NCBI RefSeq assembly: GCF_003054555.1 | Contig: NZ_CP026304.1 | Span: forward strand, 3,534,001-3,598,000 | Reading direction: 5' to 3' | Length of the DNA stretch: 64,000 nucleotides | DNA from: Streptomyces lunaelactis | GTDB taxonomy: Bacteria > Actinomycetota > Actinomycetes > Streptomycetales > Streptomycetaceae | Shown: piece after piece, positions 45,301 to 53,256 of the stretch | Numbering within the stretch: position 1 is the stretch's first letter | Layout of the letters: each line of letters opens with the position of its first letter | The notes under the pieces: model-generated | What the model was told of the DNA's origin: nothing | The model's input: only the letters and a program-made list of their open reading frames with translations | Database searches by the model: none | Made by a program: the position numbers and the translations under genes

Positions 45301-45916
45301 AGAACTCCACCCGCAGGGGGTGCTCCTCGGTCGGCGGAAAGACATCGAGAATCCCGCCGCGGACCGCGAACTCGCCGCGCTTCTCGACCAGTTCGACCCG
45401 GGAGTACGCCGCTGCCGCGAGGCTGTCCACGATCTCGTTCAGATCGGCCCGCTGCCCGGTGCGCAGCGCCACGGGCTCCAGGTCGCCGAGCCCCTTGACC
45501 TGCGGCTGGAGTACGGAGCGGATGGGCGCGACGACGACCGAGACCGGTCCGGTCGCCGGGTCGTCGTCCGTCGGGTGGGCCAGCCTGCGCAGCACCGCGA
45601 GCCTGCGGCCCACGGTGTCGGAGCGGGGCGAGAGCCGCTCGTGCGGCAGGGTCTCCCAGGAGGGGTACTCGGCGATGCCCTCCTCGGGCAGCAGCGAGCG
45701 CAGCGCGGCCGCCAGGTCCTCGGCCTCCCGCCCGGTCGCCGTGACTGCCAGCACCGGGCGGGAGGCCTCGCGGGCCAGCGCGGCCACCGCGAAGGGGCGC
45801 GCGGCGGGCGGGCCGACCAGGTCGACATGCATACGGTGACCGTCCGCGGCAGCCTTCACCGCTTCGGCGAGCGCCGGGTCACGTACGACGGCATCGAGCA
45901 GACCGTGCAGGCTCAT
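42386..45916 (-). CDS. mfd: Transcription-repair coupling factor Mfd
   Basis: A 1176-residue DNA translocase that releases RNA polymerase stalled at lesions and recruits UvrA. The N-terminal UvrB-like region (about 1-360) ends in the D3 segment. The RNAP-interacting domain begins at DYIVHEQHGVGRYIEM (about 500). Helicase motif I is GDVGYGKTEIAVRAAF (about 655), the DEEQ box VVVDEEQRFGVEHKE (about 754), motif III TMSATPIPRTL, and then the translocase repeats (LIVERGDNFGLSQLHQLRGR). The TRCF C-terminal domain ends the protein. ATG 45916 (MSLHGLLDAV) is chosen for homology-like length; the frame extends to 46069 without an RBS. Confidence 0.96.
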   Translation of the reverse strand: MSLHGLLDAVVRDPALAEAVKAAADGHRMHVDLVGPPAARPFAVAALAREASRPVLAVTATGREAEDLAAALRSLLPEEGIAEYPSWETLPHERLSPRSDTVGRRLAVLRRLAHPTDDDPATGPVSVVVAPIRSVLQPQVKGLGDLEPVALRTGQRADLNEIVDSLAAAAYSRVELVEKRGEFAVRGGILDVFPPTEEHPLRVEFWGDDVEEIRYFKVADQRSLEVAEHGLWAAPCRELLLTEDVRQRAAALAELHPELGELLGKIAEGIAVEGMESLAPVLVDDMELLLDVLPKGSMAVVCDPERVRRRAADLVATSQEFLQASWAATAGGGEAPIDVGAASLRGIADVRDRARELGMMWWSVSPFAADEELSDDTLKLGMHAPETYRGDTARALADTKGWLADGWRTVYVTEAHGPAARTVEVLGGEGIAARLDRDLDEISPSVVHVTCSSIDYGFVDPGLKLAVLTETDLSGQKAAGKDGQRMPTRRRKTIDPLTLEAGDYIVHEQHGVGRYIEMVQRTVQNATREYLLVEYAPAKRGQPGDRLYIPTDQLEQVTKYVGGEAPTLHRLGGADWTKTKARAKKAVKEIAADLIKLYSARMAAPGHAFGPDSPWQRELEDAFPYVETPDQLSTIAEVKEDMEKTVPMDRLVCGDVGYGKTEIAVRAAFKAVQDGKQVAVLVPTTLLVQQHFGTFSERYSQFPVNVRALSRFQSDTEAKATLEGLRDGTVDIVIGTHRLFSAETKFKDLGLVVVDEEQRFGVEHKEQLKKLRANVDVLTMSATPIPRTLEMAVTGIREMSTITTPPEERHPVLTFVGPYEEKQLGAAIRRELLREGQVFYIHNRVESIDRAAARLREIVPEARIATAHGQMPESALEQVVVDFWEKKFDVLVSTTIVESGIDISNANTLIVERGDNFGLSQLHQLRGRVGRGRDRGYAYFLYPPEKPLTETAHERLATIAQHTEMGAGMYVAMKDLEIRGAGNLLGGEQSGHIAGVGFDLYIRMVGEAVADYRAAVDGGVEEEPPLEVKIELPVDAHVPHDYAPGERLRLQAYRSIASANTEADIKAVREELTDRYGKLPEPVENLLLVAGLRMLARACGVGEIVLQGPNIRFAPVELRESQELRLKRLYPRTVIKPTIHQILVPRPTAGKIGGKPVVGRELLGWTGEFLTTILGS

Positions 45917-46070
45917 GAAGGGTTTCCATCCGAGGAGTGGGCAACGCGAACCGCCCGACACGTCGAACGGGCCGGGGGTCTCCAGCGTACGACGCTCCTG
46001 TGACAGCCGCGTCCGGAATCGTCGCGGCACGGTGTCGGGCGGGGCGGCGACCGCGCACACCGCGCCCACG

Positions 46071-46116
46071 AAAAACCCCGGCCCCGGGGAGTTTGGAGGA
46101 ACTCCCCGGGGCCGGG
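46071..46116 (-). terminator. Strong terminator with T-tract
   Basis: A perfect 17-bp stem, CCCGGCCCCGGGGAGTT (46077-46093) and AACTCCCCGGGGCCGGG (46100-46116), with loop TGGAGG. On the minus strand the stem is followed by G and then TTTTT (46075-46071), making it one of the few textbook intrinsic terminators here. It ends the ABC permease transcript 22 bp after its stop. Confidence 0.93.
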
Positions 46117-46137
46117 CCCCCTACCGTATCGCCACCC

Positions 46138-48741
46138 CTACTCCGTGGCGATCGCGTTCAGGACGTTCATCCTGCCCGCCCTGAACGCGGGTACCAGTGC
46201 CGCGAACAGCCCCACGAACGCCGACGCCACAAAGACCGTGATGATCGTCGACCACGGGATCTCCAGCACCTTCAGGCCCTCCAGCGCCAGCAGCTTCTGG
46301 GCCGCCGTGCCCCAGCCCATGCCCAGGCCGAGGCCCAGCAGGGCGCCGAAGAGGGCTATGACCACCGATTCGAGGCGGATCATGCGGCGCAGCTGGCGGC
46401 GCGAGAGGCCGATGGCGCGCATCAGGCCGATCTCGCGGGTGCGCTCGACCACCGAGAGCGCCAGGGTGTTCACCACACCCAGCACCGCGACGATGATCGC
46501 GAGCGCCAGCAGACCGTAGACGATGTTCAGCAGCTGGCCGATCTGGTCCTTCAGCTGCTGCTTGAAGTCGGTCTGGTTCTGCACCTTGTACTGCGGGTAG
46601 TCGGCGATCGACGCCTTCAGGGCCGCGTACGCCTCCTTCGCCTTGCCGTCCTCGGCCTTCGCGAACATCATCTGGTTCTGCGGCATCCTGTCGGCGGGGA
46701 TGTACTGCGCGGCGGTCGTGATGCTGGTGTACATCGCGCCCTTGTCGACGTTGCCGTCGTCGGAGGTGATCGCCGCGATCTTCAGCTCGGCGGTCCCGCC
46801 ATTCTTGAACGCGACCTTGATCGTGTCGCCGACCTTGACGCCGTGCCTCTTGGCGTAGGTGTCACCGACCGACATCGCGTTCTTGCCGTACGCGGCCGAC
46901 AGCTCGCCCGCGACGGTCTCGCGGCGCAGATCCTGTGCGTACGTCGGGTCGGCGGCGACGAGCTCCTCGTCCTCCGTCCTGCCGTCGGGCGAGGTCAGCT
47001 TCGTCACCACGCCCTTGTAGTCGGTGACGTGCTCGATGTGCGGGGCCTTCTTCAGGGCCTTCTCGACCTGCGGCACGAACGGCTGGCCCTTGCCGGACTG
47101 GATGATGAAGTCCGCGCCGACCGACTTGTCGAGCTCGTCCGTGGCCGAGGCCACCATCGAGGAGCCGACCACCGACAGGCACGCCACCAGCGCGAGCCCG
47201 ATCATCAGGGCCGCACCCGTCGCTCCGGTACGCCGCGGGTTGCGCAGCGCGTTGCGCTCCGCGAGCCGCCCGACCGGGCCGAACATCCGCAGCACGACCG
47301 CGCTGAGCGCCCGCACCACGACACCCGCGAGCAGCGGGCCGATGACGACGAAGCCGATGAGCGAGAGGACCACGCCCAGGCCGAGGAACATCGATCCCTC
47401 GCTCGCCTTGTCGGCCTGCGTCGCGACCAGGAGCGCCGCCGCGCCGCCGCCGGTGAGGAGCAGACCGATCCCGGCCCGGATCCGGCCCGCCTTGCCGTCG
47501 GCCGGCGTACCGGCGTCGCGCAGGGCGGCCATCGGGGAGATCTTGCCGGCCCGCCGGGCCGGGACGTACGCGGCGACGACGGTGACGACGATGCCGAGGA
47601 CGAGTCCGACCACCGGGGTCGTCACCTTCACCGTCAGATCGCTGGTGGACAGCTCCATGCCCATGGAGCCCATCAGCTTCATCAGTCCGACGGCCAGACC
47701 CACACCGGCGGCGACGCCCGCGATGGATCCGACGATGCCGAGCAGCAGCGCCTCGAGCAGTACGGAACGGTTGACCTGCTTGCGGCTGGAGCCGATGGCC
47801 CGCATCAGGCCGATCTCTCGGGTGCGCTGGGCGACCAGCATCGAGAAGGTGTTGACGATCAGGAAGATGCCGACGAGGAGGGCGATCCCGGCGAAGCCGA
47901 GCATCGCGTACTTCATCACGTCGAGGAAGGAGCCGACGTCCTCGCGGCTTGAGTCCGCGGCTTCCTTCGCCGTCTGCAGCTTGTACGTGCCGCCTGTGCC
48001 CGTGCCGCCCGCGTCGCTCAGCGTCGTGGCGACGTTCTGCTTGAGCTGCTCGTCGCTCACGCCCGCCGCCGCAGTGACGGAGATGCCGGTGAACAGGCCT
48101 TCCTTGCCGAGCAGTTCACGCTGCGCGGTGGCGGTGTCGAAGTAGACGACGGTCGCACCGGGGTTGGTGACCTTGAAGGAGGCGATGCCGGAGACCTTGG
48201 CGGTGAAGTCGCCGGTGACGGCGATGGTACGCAGCTCGTCACCGATCTTCAGGTGGTGCTTCTCGGCGGTGTCGGCGTCGACCATCACGTCGGTGGGGCC
48301 CCGCGGTGCGTGACCGGAGGTGATCTCCATGGCCTTGAGGTCGTTCTGGGTCCAGTTGCCGGCGATCGTCGGGGCGCCGCTGCTGGAACCCATGTCCTTG
48401 TTCGCGGAGTTGACGACGGTCACGCTCATACTCGTGACCGCGCCCTCGGCGGACTCGGCGCCCGGCGCCTTCGCCACCTTGCCGACGAGTGAGGCGGGCA
48501 GCGACTCGGGCTTGCCGGTCTCCGGGTTCTCGTCGTCACCCGCGCCGCCGGCGCTCTTGGGGCTGACGGTGACATCGGACGCGGTCGCGGCGAAGAGCTT
48601 GTCGAACGTCGTGTTCATCGTGTCGGTGAAGACGAGCGTCCCCGACACGAAGGCCACCGACAGCAGCACCGCCACGGCCGAGAGCGCCATTCGCCCCTTG
48701 TGCGCGAAGAAGTTGCGCATCGAGGTCTTCCATACAGTCAC
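46138..48741 (-). CDS. ABC transporter permease, FtsX/MacB family (second copy)
   Basis: An 867-residue permease with the same layout as the one at 7848-10394. It has an N-terminal helix (MALSAVAVLLSVAFVSGTLVF), a first outer domain, three FtsX helices (LGFAGIALLVGIFLIVNTFS; TREIGLMRAIGSSRKQV), a second outer domain and a final FtsX block (VYGLLALAIIVAVLGVVNTL; LMRAIGLSRRQL). The shared FVSGTLVFTDT near the start shows common ancestry with the first copy. It is the second gene after its ATPase (4-nt overlap). Cargo unknown. Confidence 0.93.
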   Translation of the reverse strand: MTVWKTSMRNFFAHKGRMALSAVAVLLSVAFVSGTLVFTDTMNTTFDKLFAATASDVTVSPKSAGGAGDDENPETGKPESLPASLVGKVAKAPGAESAEGAVTSMSVTVVNSANKDMGSSSGAPTIAGNWTQNDLKAMEITSGHAPRGPTDVMVDADTAEKHHLKIGDELRTIAVTGDFTAKVSGIASFKVTNPGATVVYFDTATAQRELLGKEGLFTGISVTAAAGVSDEQLKQNVATTLSDAGGTGTGGTYKLQTAKEAADSSREDVGSFLDVMKYAMLGFAGIALLVGIFLIVNTFSMLVAQRTREIGLMRAIGSSRKQVNRSVLLEALLLGIVGSIAGVAAGVGLAVGLMKLMGSMGMELSTSDLTVKVTTPVVGLVLGIVVTVVAAYVPARRAGKISPMAALRDAGTPADGKAGRIRAGIGLLLTGGGAAALLVATQADKASEGSMFLGLGVVLSLIGFVVIGPLLAGVVVRALSAVVLRMFGPVGRLAERNALRNPRRTGATGAALMIGLALVACLSVVGSSMVASATDELDKSVGADFIIQSGKGQPFVPQVEKALKKAPHIEHVTDYKGVVTKLTSPDGRTEDEELVAADPTYAQDLRRETVAGELSAAYGKNAMSVGDTYAKRHGVKVGDTIKVAFKNGGTAELKIAAITSDDGNVDKGAMYTSITTAAQYIPADRMPQNQMMFAKAEDGKAKEAYAALKASIADYPQYKVQNQTDFKQQLKDQIGQLLNIVYGLLALAIIVAVLGVVNTLALSVVERTREIGLMRAIGLSRRQLRRMIRLESVVIALFGALLGLGLGMGWGTAAQKLLALEGLKVLEIPWSTIITVFVASAFVGLFAALVPAFRAGRMNVLNAIATE

Positions 48742-49526
48742 GACGTCCGCCCCCGTGCGTCGAAGTCCTTCATCCGGTCCAGTACGGCGTCGGCGGTCGG
48801 CTTGAACATCTCGTCGACGATGCGGCCGTCGGCGAGGTACAGGACACGGTCCGCGTACGAGGCGGCCACCGGGTCGTGCGTGACCATCACGATGGTCTGG
48901 CCGAGCTCGTCGACCGAGCGGCGCAGGAAGCCGAGGACCTCGGCGCCCGCGCGGGAGTCGAGGTTTCCGGTCGGCTCGTCACCGAAGATGATCTCGGGTC
49001 GGGCGGCGAGCGCCCTGGCCACGGCGACGCGCTGCTGCTGGCCGCCGGAGAGCTGGGTGGGCCGGTGCTTGAGGCGGTCGATCAGGCCGACGGTCTCCAC
49101 GACGCGGTTCAGCCACGCGGCGTCCGGCTTACGGCCGGCGATGTCCATCGGGAGCGTGATGTTCTCCAGGGCGTTGAGGGTCGGCAGCAGGTTGAAGGCC
49201 TGGAAGATGAAGCCGATCCGGTCCCGGCGCAGCTGCGTGAGCCGCTTGTCCTTGAGCTTGGTGATCTCGGTGTCGTCGAGGTAGATCTCGCCCGAGGTGA
49301 CGGTGTCGAGGCCGGCCAGGCAGTGCATCAGCGTGGACTTGCCGGAGCCGGACGGGCCCATGATCGCGGTGTACTGCCCGCGGGCGATGTCGACGTCGAC
49401 CTGGTCGAGCGCTACGACGCGGGTGTCCCCGGAGCCGTACGCCTTGACGACCTGCCGCCCTCGCGCGGCGACGGCCGTACGCCCTCCGGTGTCCCCGTGC
49501 CGGGGAATGGTCACAGCCGTTGTCAC
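48738..49526 (-). CDS. ABC transporter ATP-binding protein (MacB type, second copy)
   Basis: A 262-residue ATPase. Walker A is GPSGSGKST, the Q-loop IFQAFNLLP, the signature LSGGQQQRVAVARAL, Walker B IIFGDEPTGNLDS and the switch MVTHDP. These motif strings are the same as in the first copy (7012-7782), so the pair is a duplicate of one transporter class. GTG 49526 has a strong AGGAGATATACC leader. The stop overlaps the permease start by 4 nt. Upstream is a 420-bp divergent region containing palindromes, so regulation by a local DNA-binding protein is likely. Confidence 0.94.
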   Translation of the reverse strand: MTTAVTIPRHGDTGGRTAVAARGRQVVKAYGSGDTRVVALDQVDVDIARGQYTAIMGPSGSGKSTLMHCLAGLDTVTSGEIYLDDTEITKLKDKRLTQLRRDRIGFIFQAFNLLPTLNALENITLPMDIAGRKPDAAWLNRVVETVGLIDRLKHRPTQLSGGQQQRVAVARALAARPEIIFGDEPTGNLDSRAGAEVLGFLRRSVDELGQTIVMVTHDPVAASYADRVLYLADGRIVDEMFKPTADAVLDRMKDFDARGRTS

Positions 49527-49791
49527 GGTATATCTCCTAAGTCGGTGATGTTCAGATATGGGTTACCGAGGTGCGGGTGTCGAGCGGGGGTTCGAGCTTC
49601 TGGCCGTCGAACTTCGGGCTGTCGCCAAGTGGTCGCCGCGTACGTCCGAGTCTGTCGGCGGAAGCGGTCCGGCGCGCTGGTGCCCAGTGCAGTCTTGAGC
49701 CGGGGGTTTTCCCCACCCCCGGTGGTGCGGGCCTCAGCTGCGGCCGTAAGACCAAGCTAAGGAATCGGACCTCCCCTCCTCGTCGTCCCCC

Positions 49792-49838
49792 GGGACGAAC
49801 GTCCCCCGGTCATGAGTAAGGAGAAGCCCCTAGGGGCT
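49792..49838. promoter_or_regulatory. Two perfect palindromes in the divergent ABC/MFS spacer
   Basis: GGGACGAACGTCCC (49792-49805) and AGCCCCTAGGGGCT (49825-49838) are perfect 14-bp palindromes, 19 bp apart, in the 420-bp gap 49527-49946. This spacing suits a dimeric regulator acting on one or both divergent genes. No regulator gene is adjacent. The rest of the gap holds the AGGAGATATACC leader of the ABC ATPase at its left edge, and no gene. Confidence 0.45.
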
Positions 49839-49946
49839 CTCCACCTCCGGGTGGACGGGCACCCGATGAGCCTGCACCCTCCCCCTGCGTGAGGCTCAAG
49901 TGAGAGGGTGTCCCGGGAAATAGATGCAGGGGGAAAGGATCCAGCG

Positions 49947-51590
49947 GTGGGCGCGAGCGGGGGCGGTGCGGGCGAGATACCTGGGGAGGGGCACGCGCGG
50001 GCGCTGCCCGGGGCGGAGGCAACCGCGGGAGCGGGCACGGGGTCCCCGGCGGACGCCGCGGGGGCAGGCGCGGGAGCCGGCGCCAGGTCCGGCTCCTCGG
50101 ACGCCGGCCCTCCGGGGCGGGGGCGCGGGCCCGTCGTCGCCGCTCTCATGCTCGGGATGGCGCTCGCCGCGCTCGACGGCACCATCGTCTCCACCGCCGT
50201 ACCCCAGATCGTCGGCGACCTCGGCGGCTTCACGGTCTTCTCCTGGCTCTTCTCCGGCTATCTGCTCGCCGTGACGGTGAGCCTGCCGGTGTACGGGAAG
50301 CTCTCCGACACCTTCGGCCGCAAGCCGGTCCTGATCACCGGCATCGTCGTGTTCCTCGTCGGCTCACTGCTGTGCGCGGGCGCCTGGAACATGGCGTCGC
50401 TGATCGCCTTCCGGGTGGTGCAGGGACTGGGTGGCGGAGCCCTCCAGGGCACGGTGCAGACCATCGCCGCCGACCTCTACCCGCTGAAGGAACGCCCCAA
50501 GATCCAGGCCAAGTTGTCGACGGTGTGGGCGAGCGCGGCGGTGGCCGGGCCCGCGATCGGCGGGCTGCTCGCCGCGTACGCCGACTGGCGCTGGATCTTC
50601 CTGATCAACCTGCCGGTCGGCGCGGTCGCCCTGTGGCTGGTCGCCCGCCACCTGGTCGAGCCGCAGCGTACGAAGCCGGTGCGCCGTCCTCGTATCGACT
50701 GGGCGGGCGCGCTCGCCGTCTTCGCGGCCGGCACGCTCCTGCTGACCGCGCTCGTCCAGGGCGGCATCGCCTGGCCCTGGCTCTCCGCGCCCTCACTCGC
50801 CCTGCTCGGCGGAAGCGCGGTGCTCATTGCCGTCACCGTCCTCATCGAGCGGCGGGCCGCCGAGCCGATCATCCCGGGCTGGGTCTGGCGCCGGCGCACC
50901 ATCGCGGCGGTGAATCTGGCGCTGGGAGCGCTGGGCCTGCTCATGGTCGCGCCCACGGTCTTCCTCCCCACCTACGCCCAGTCGGTCCTCGGCCTCGGCC
51001 CGATCGCCGCGGGCTTCGTGCTCTCCGTGATGACACTGAGCTGGCCGGTCAGCGCCGCCCTGTCCAACCACGTCTACAACCGCATCGGCTTCCGCCGGAC
51101 CGCGATCATCGGCATCGCACTCGCCGCCCTGATCCTGGCGGCCTTCCCGCTCCTCCCCTACCCGGGCGAACCGTGGCAGCCGGCCCTCATCATGCTGCTG
51201 CTCGGCGGCGCACTCGGCCTCTTCCAACTCCCGCTGATCGTCGGCGTCCAGTCGACGGTGGGCTGGTCGGAGCGGGGTACGACGACGGCCTCCGTACTGT
51301 TCTGCCGCCAGGTGGGCCAAAGCATGGGCGCCGCGCTCTTCGGCGCCGTCGCCAACACGGTGCTGGCCTCGCGCCTGGGCGGCACGGGCGACCTGGACTC
51401 GGTCTCGCACGCACTGGCCGACCCGGCCTCGCTGACGGCGGAGTCGGCGGACCACCTGCGCCGCGCAGTGGACGCGGCGGTGGACCATGTGTACGTGGGC
51501 GCGGCAGCGGCGGCCGTGGTCGCCCTGCTGGTCCTGGTGTTCGTGGCGCCGCGGCGCTTCCCGGTCATCGCCGACAAGCCGGAGGGCTAG
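49947..51590 (+). CDS. MFS drug exporter, DHA2 (14-TM, EmrB/QacA) type
   Basis: A 547-residue transporter with 14 predicted transmembrane helices that likely expels toxic compounds using the proton gradient. After a Gly/Ala-rich N-terminal tail of about 55 residues, helix 1 contains ALMLGMALAALDGTIVSTAVP (motif D1). Motif A is GKLSDTFGRKPV, and motif C-like residues lie in VVQGLGGGALQG. I choose GTG 49947 because AAAGGA lies 7 nt upstream; the frame extends to 49908 without a proper RBS. Its stop overlaps the convergent DUF4276 gene's stop by 4 nt (51587-51590), so no spacer or terminator separates them. Substrate unknown. Confidence 0.92.
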   Translation: MGASGGGAGEIPGEGHARALPGAEATAGAGTGSPADAAGAGAGAGARSGSSDAGPPGRGRGPVVAALMLGMALAALDGTIVSTAVPQIVGDLGGFTVFSWLFSGYLLAVTVSLPVYGKLSDTFGRKPVLITGIVVFLVGSLLCAGAWNMASLIAFRVVQGLGGGALQGTVQTIAADLYPLKERPKIQAKLSTVWASAAVAGPAIGGLLAAYADWRWIFLINLPVGAVALWLVARHLVEPQRTKPVRRPRIDWAGALAVFAAGTLLLTALVQGGIAWPWLSAPSLALLGGSAVLIAVTVLIERRAAEPIIPGWVWRRRTIAAVNLALGALGLLMVAPTVFLPTYAQSVLGLGPIAAGFVLSVMTLSWPVSAALSNHVYNRIGFRRTAIIGIALAALILAAFPLLPYPGEPWQPALIMLLLGGALGLFQLPLIVGVQSTVGWSERGTTTASVLFCRQVGQSMGAALFGAVANTVLASRLGGTGDLDSVSHALADPASLTAESADHLRRAVDAAVDHVYVGAAAAAVVALLVLVFVAPRRFPVIADKPEG

Positions 51591-52240
51591 GCAAGAGCCA
51601 GCAGCCGGCCGATCCAGGAGTCGAAGTGCGGGCACGCGGCCCGTAGTTCGGCCAAGCCGAGATCGGCGACTGACACAGGACCGTCCTGGGTCTTGTTGTA
51701 CGCCGGATACAGCCCAAGCAGTCGCTTCGACGGCGCGGTGTCCGCACCGTCGTTGACGCACTCCGGCCCGCCCGCCGCATCGGCCTGCCGCTTCAATTCC
51801 GCCGCCAACGCGCCGTCCTCGACCCACTCCCCCAACTGCCCGGCCGCCGCGAAGACCCAGGTTTCGGTCTCGTGCAGCACCAGATACGGCAGGAACCTGG
51901 GGTGGTCGATCCTCGCCGCGATCTGCTGCTCGACGTACTCCACACGCCGCCGTGCCGAACCCGCCGGACGTTCGGCCATCCCTGGGCTGTCCTGCGGAAG
52001 TCCGTAGTAGTCGAGGAGCGTGGTGACCGCCGCCCAATGCGGGGTTGTGCCGAGGCGGAGCCTCACATCCTTCTCGATCTTCGCCCACTTGCTGACCCCG
52101 CCCCTGCCGGACGGGCCACCCGCTCGTGTCCCGGTCAGCAGGATGGTGGGGACGAGAATGATCCCGGCCTCGAACAGCTCAGGGGCGAGGGTCCGGCCGG
52201 CGAAGTGCCGTCCCGCCGTCCTCCCGCTCCGCGACCACAA
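51587..52240 (-). CDS. DUF4276 protein, apparently lacking its normal N-terminus
   Basis: From its best start (TTG 52240) 217 residues. The DUF4276 body is clear: LAPELFEAGIILVPTILLTGTRAGG, GGVSKWAKIEKDVRLRL, TLLDYYGLPQDSPGM, PYLVLHETETWVFA. Family members, as I recall them, start with a VEGxTE segment, probably the catalytic Glu of a Toprim-like nuclease fold. Here it is missing from this frame, and the first 16 codons overlap the ATPase end. No frame upstream restores it. It may be a deletion product, possibly inactive, or a reassigned start. Its partner is the AAA ATPase upstream. Confidence 0.72.
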   Translation of the reverse strand: MWSRSGRTAGRHFAGRTLAPELFEAGIILVPTILLTGTRAGGPSGRGGVSKWAKIEKDVRLRLGTTPHWAAVTTLLDYYGLPQDSPGMAERPAGSARRRVEYVEQQIAARIDHPRFLPYLVLHETETWVFAAAGQLGEWVEDGALAAELKRQADAAGGPECVNDGADTAPSKRLLGLYPAYNKTQDGPVSVADLGLAELRAACPHFDSWIGRLLALA

Positions 52241-53138
52241 GGTCGTCCAGCGAGAACTGGTTGAGCAAGGTCACCGACTGGGTGGCGATGACGACCTGGC
52301 TGCGCACTGCGGCCGAGCGCAACAGGTCCGCGAGCTGCACCACCGCATGGGGATGCAGCCCCAACTCCGGCTCATCCAGGGTGAGGAGCGCAGGCGGATC
52401 CGGCTGCAGCAGGAGCGCACAGAGGCAGATGTACCGCAGCGTCCCGTCGGACAGCGCCTCCGCAGGAAAAATCGCGTCCACGCCCTGTTGCATCCACCGC
52501 AGGCGGATCTTCCCGCCCGGCTCCTCGGCCAGGAGGAAGTCCCGGAAGAACGGCGCCACGGTCTGAACCGCCCGAACAATCCGCCGGTACGTCTTGGGCT
52601 CACCCTCACGCAGCCGCAGCAGGAACGCGGCCAGGTTCCTCGCGTCCGGACGCAGCGCCTCGTTGTCGGCGGTGAAACCGAGCGTCTTGACCGGTGCGTT
52701 GACGCTGGTGTCGTGGAAATGGAAGACCCGGCAGCCACCGAGAACAGAGCGCATCGGCCCCGGTAGCTGCGACTCCTTGTGCCCGCGAGCGAGCCCTTCC
52801 GGAGGCCGTCCCCACTTCTCTTCCGCGAAGATCAGCGAGTCGTTGGCGGCCGGCACAAGATGAGCCTCGTAGCTATGCGGATCAGCCGTCACCCGGAGCC
52901 GAATCCCCTCCTCCGCACGAGGCCCGACATACTGCAGCGCCTGCGCACCACCGCGCAGCCCGACCGCGAGGCCGAGCTCCGAGTCCGCCATACGACCGAG
53001 CAGCTCCAGTACCCCAACGACGTTGCTCTTGCCGGCGCCGTTCGCGCCCACCAGCACGGTCACATCGCCGAGCGTCAGCGTGGCGGCCCGGATCGAGGTG
53101 AAGCCCTCGACCGACACCTCAGAGATCTTGTACGGCAT
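52179..53138 (-). CDS. AAA-family ATPase (RecF/SMC-like, defence-type)
   Basis: A 319-residue ATPase. Walker A is LVGANGAGKSN (about residue 31), the ABC-type signature LSDGTLR, Walker B LLTLDEPELGLHP and the sensor QVVIATQSV. The N-terminal VSVEGFTSIRAATLTLG and central helical part resemble AAA_15/AAA_21 ATPases paired with Toprim-like nucleases (OLD, PARIS, Gabija classes). It ends at LDDLVVAEREDGGTALRRPDPRP, earlier than I expect for the family, with the DUF4276 frame beginning inside its last 62 nt. Together they form a candidate anti-phage or DNA-ends module; function is unproven. Confidence 0.85.
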   Translation of the reverse strand: MPYKISEVSVEGFTSIRAATLTLGDVTVLVGANGAGKSNVVGVLELLGRMADSELGLAVGLRGGAQALQYVGPRAEEGIRLRVTADPHSYEAHLVPAANDSLIFAEEKWGRPPEGLARGHKESQLPGPMRSVLGGCRVFHFHDTSVNAPVKTLGFTADNEALRPDARNLAAFLLRLREGEPKTYRRIVRAVQTVAPFFRDFLLAEEPGGKIRLRWMQQGVDAIFPAEALSDGTLRYICLCALLLQPDPPALLTLDEPELGLHPHAVVQLADLLRSAAVRSQVVIATQSVTLLNQFSLDDLVVAEREDGGTALRRPDPRP

Positions 53139-53256
53139 GCCCTCACCCTAAGCCGCAGCCCGCTCCCCGGGTCGGCAGTCGCGGCAGCCCTCGTCCGGGT
53201 CGTGGGACCGGAAGGCATCCGGCCCGCCTCAGCCCGTCGGGGCTTCAAACGGGCGG

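Noticed and set aside
42014..46003. 1329-codon plus-strand frame opposite mfd
   Set aside because: Shadow of Mfd; the minus-strand protein has all helicase motifs.
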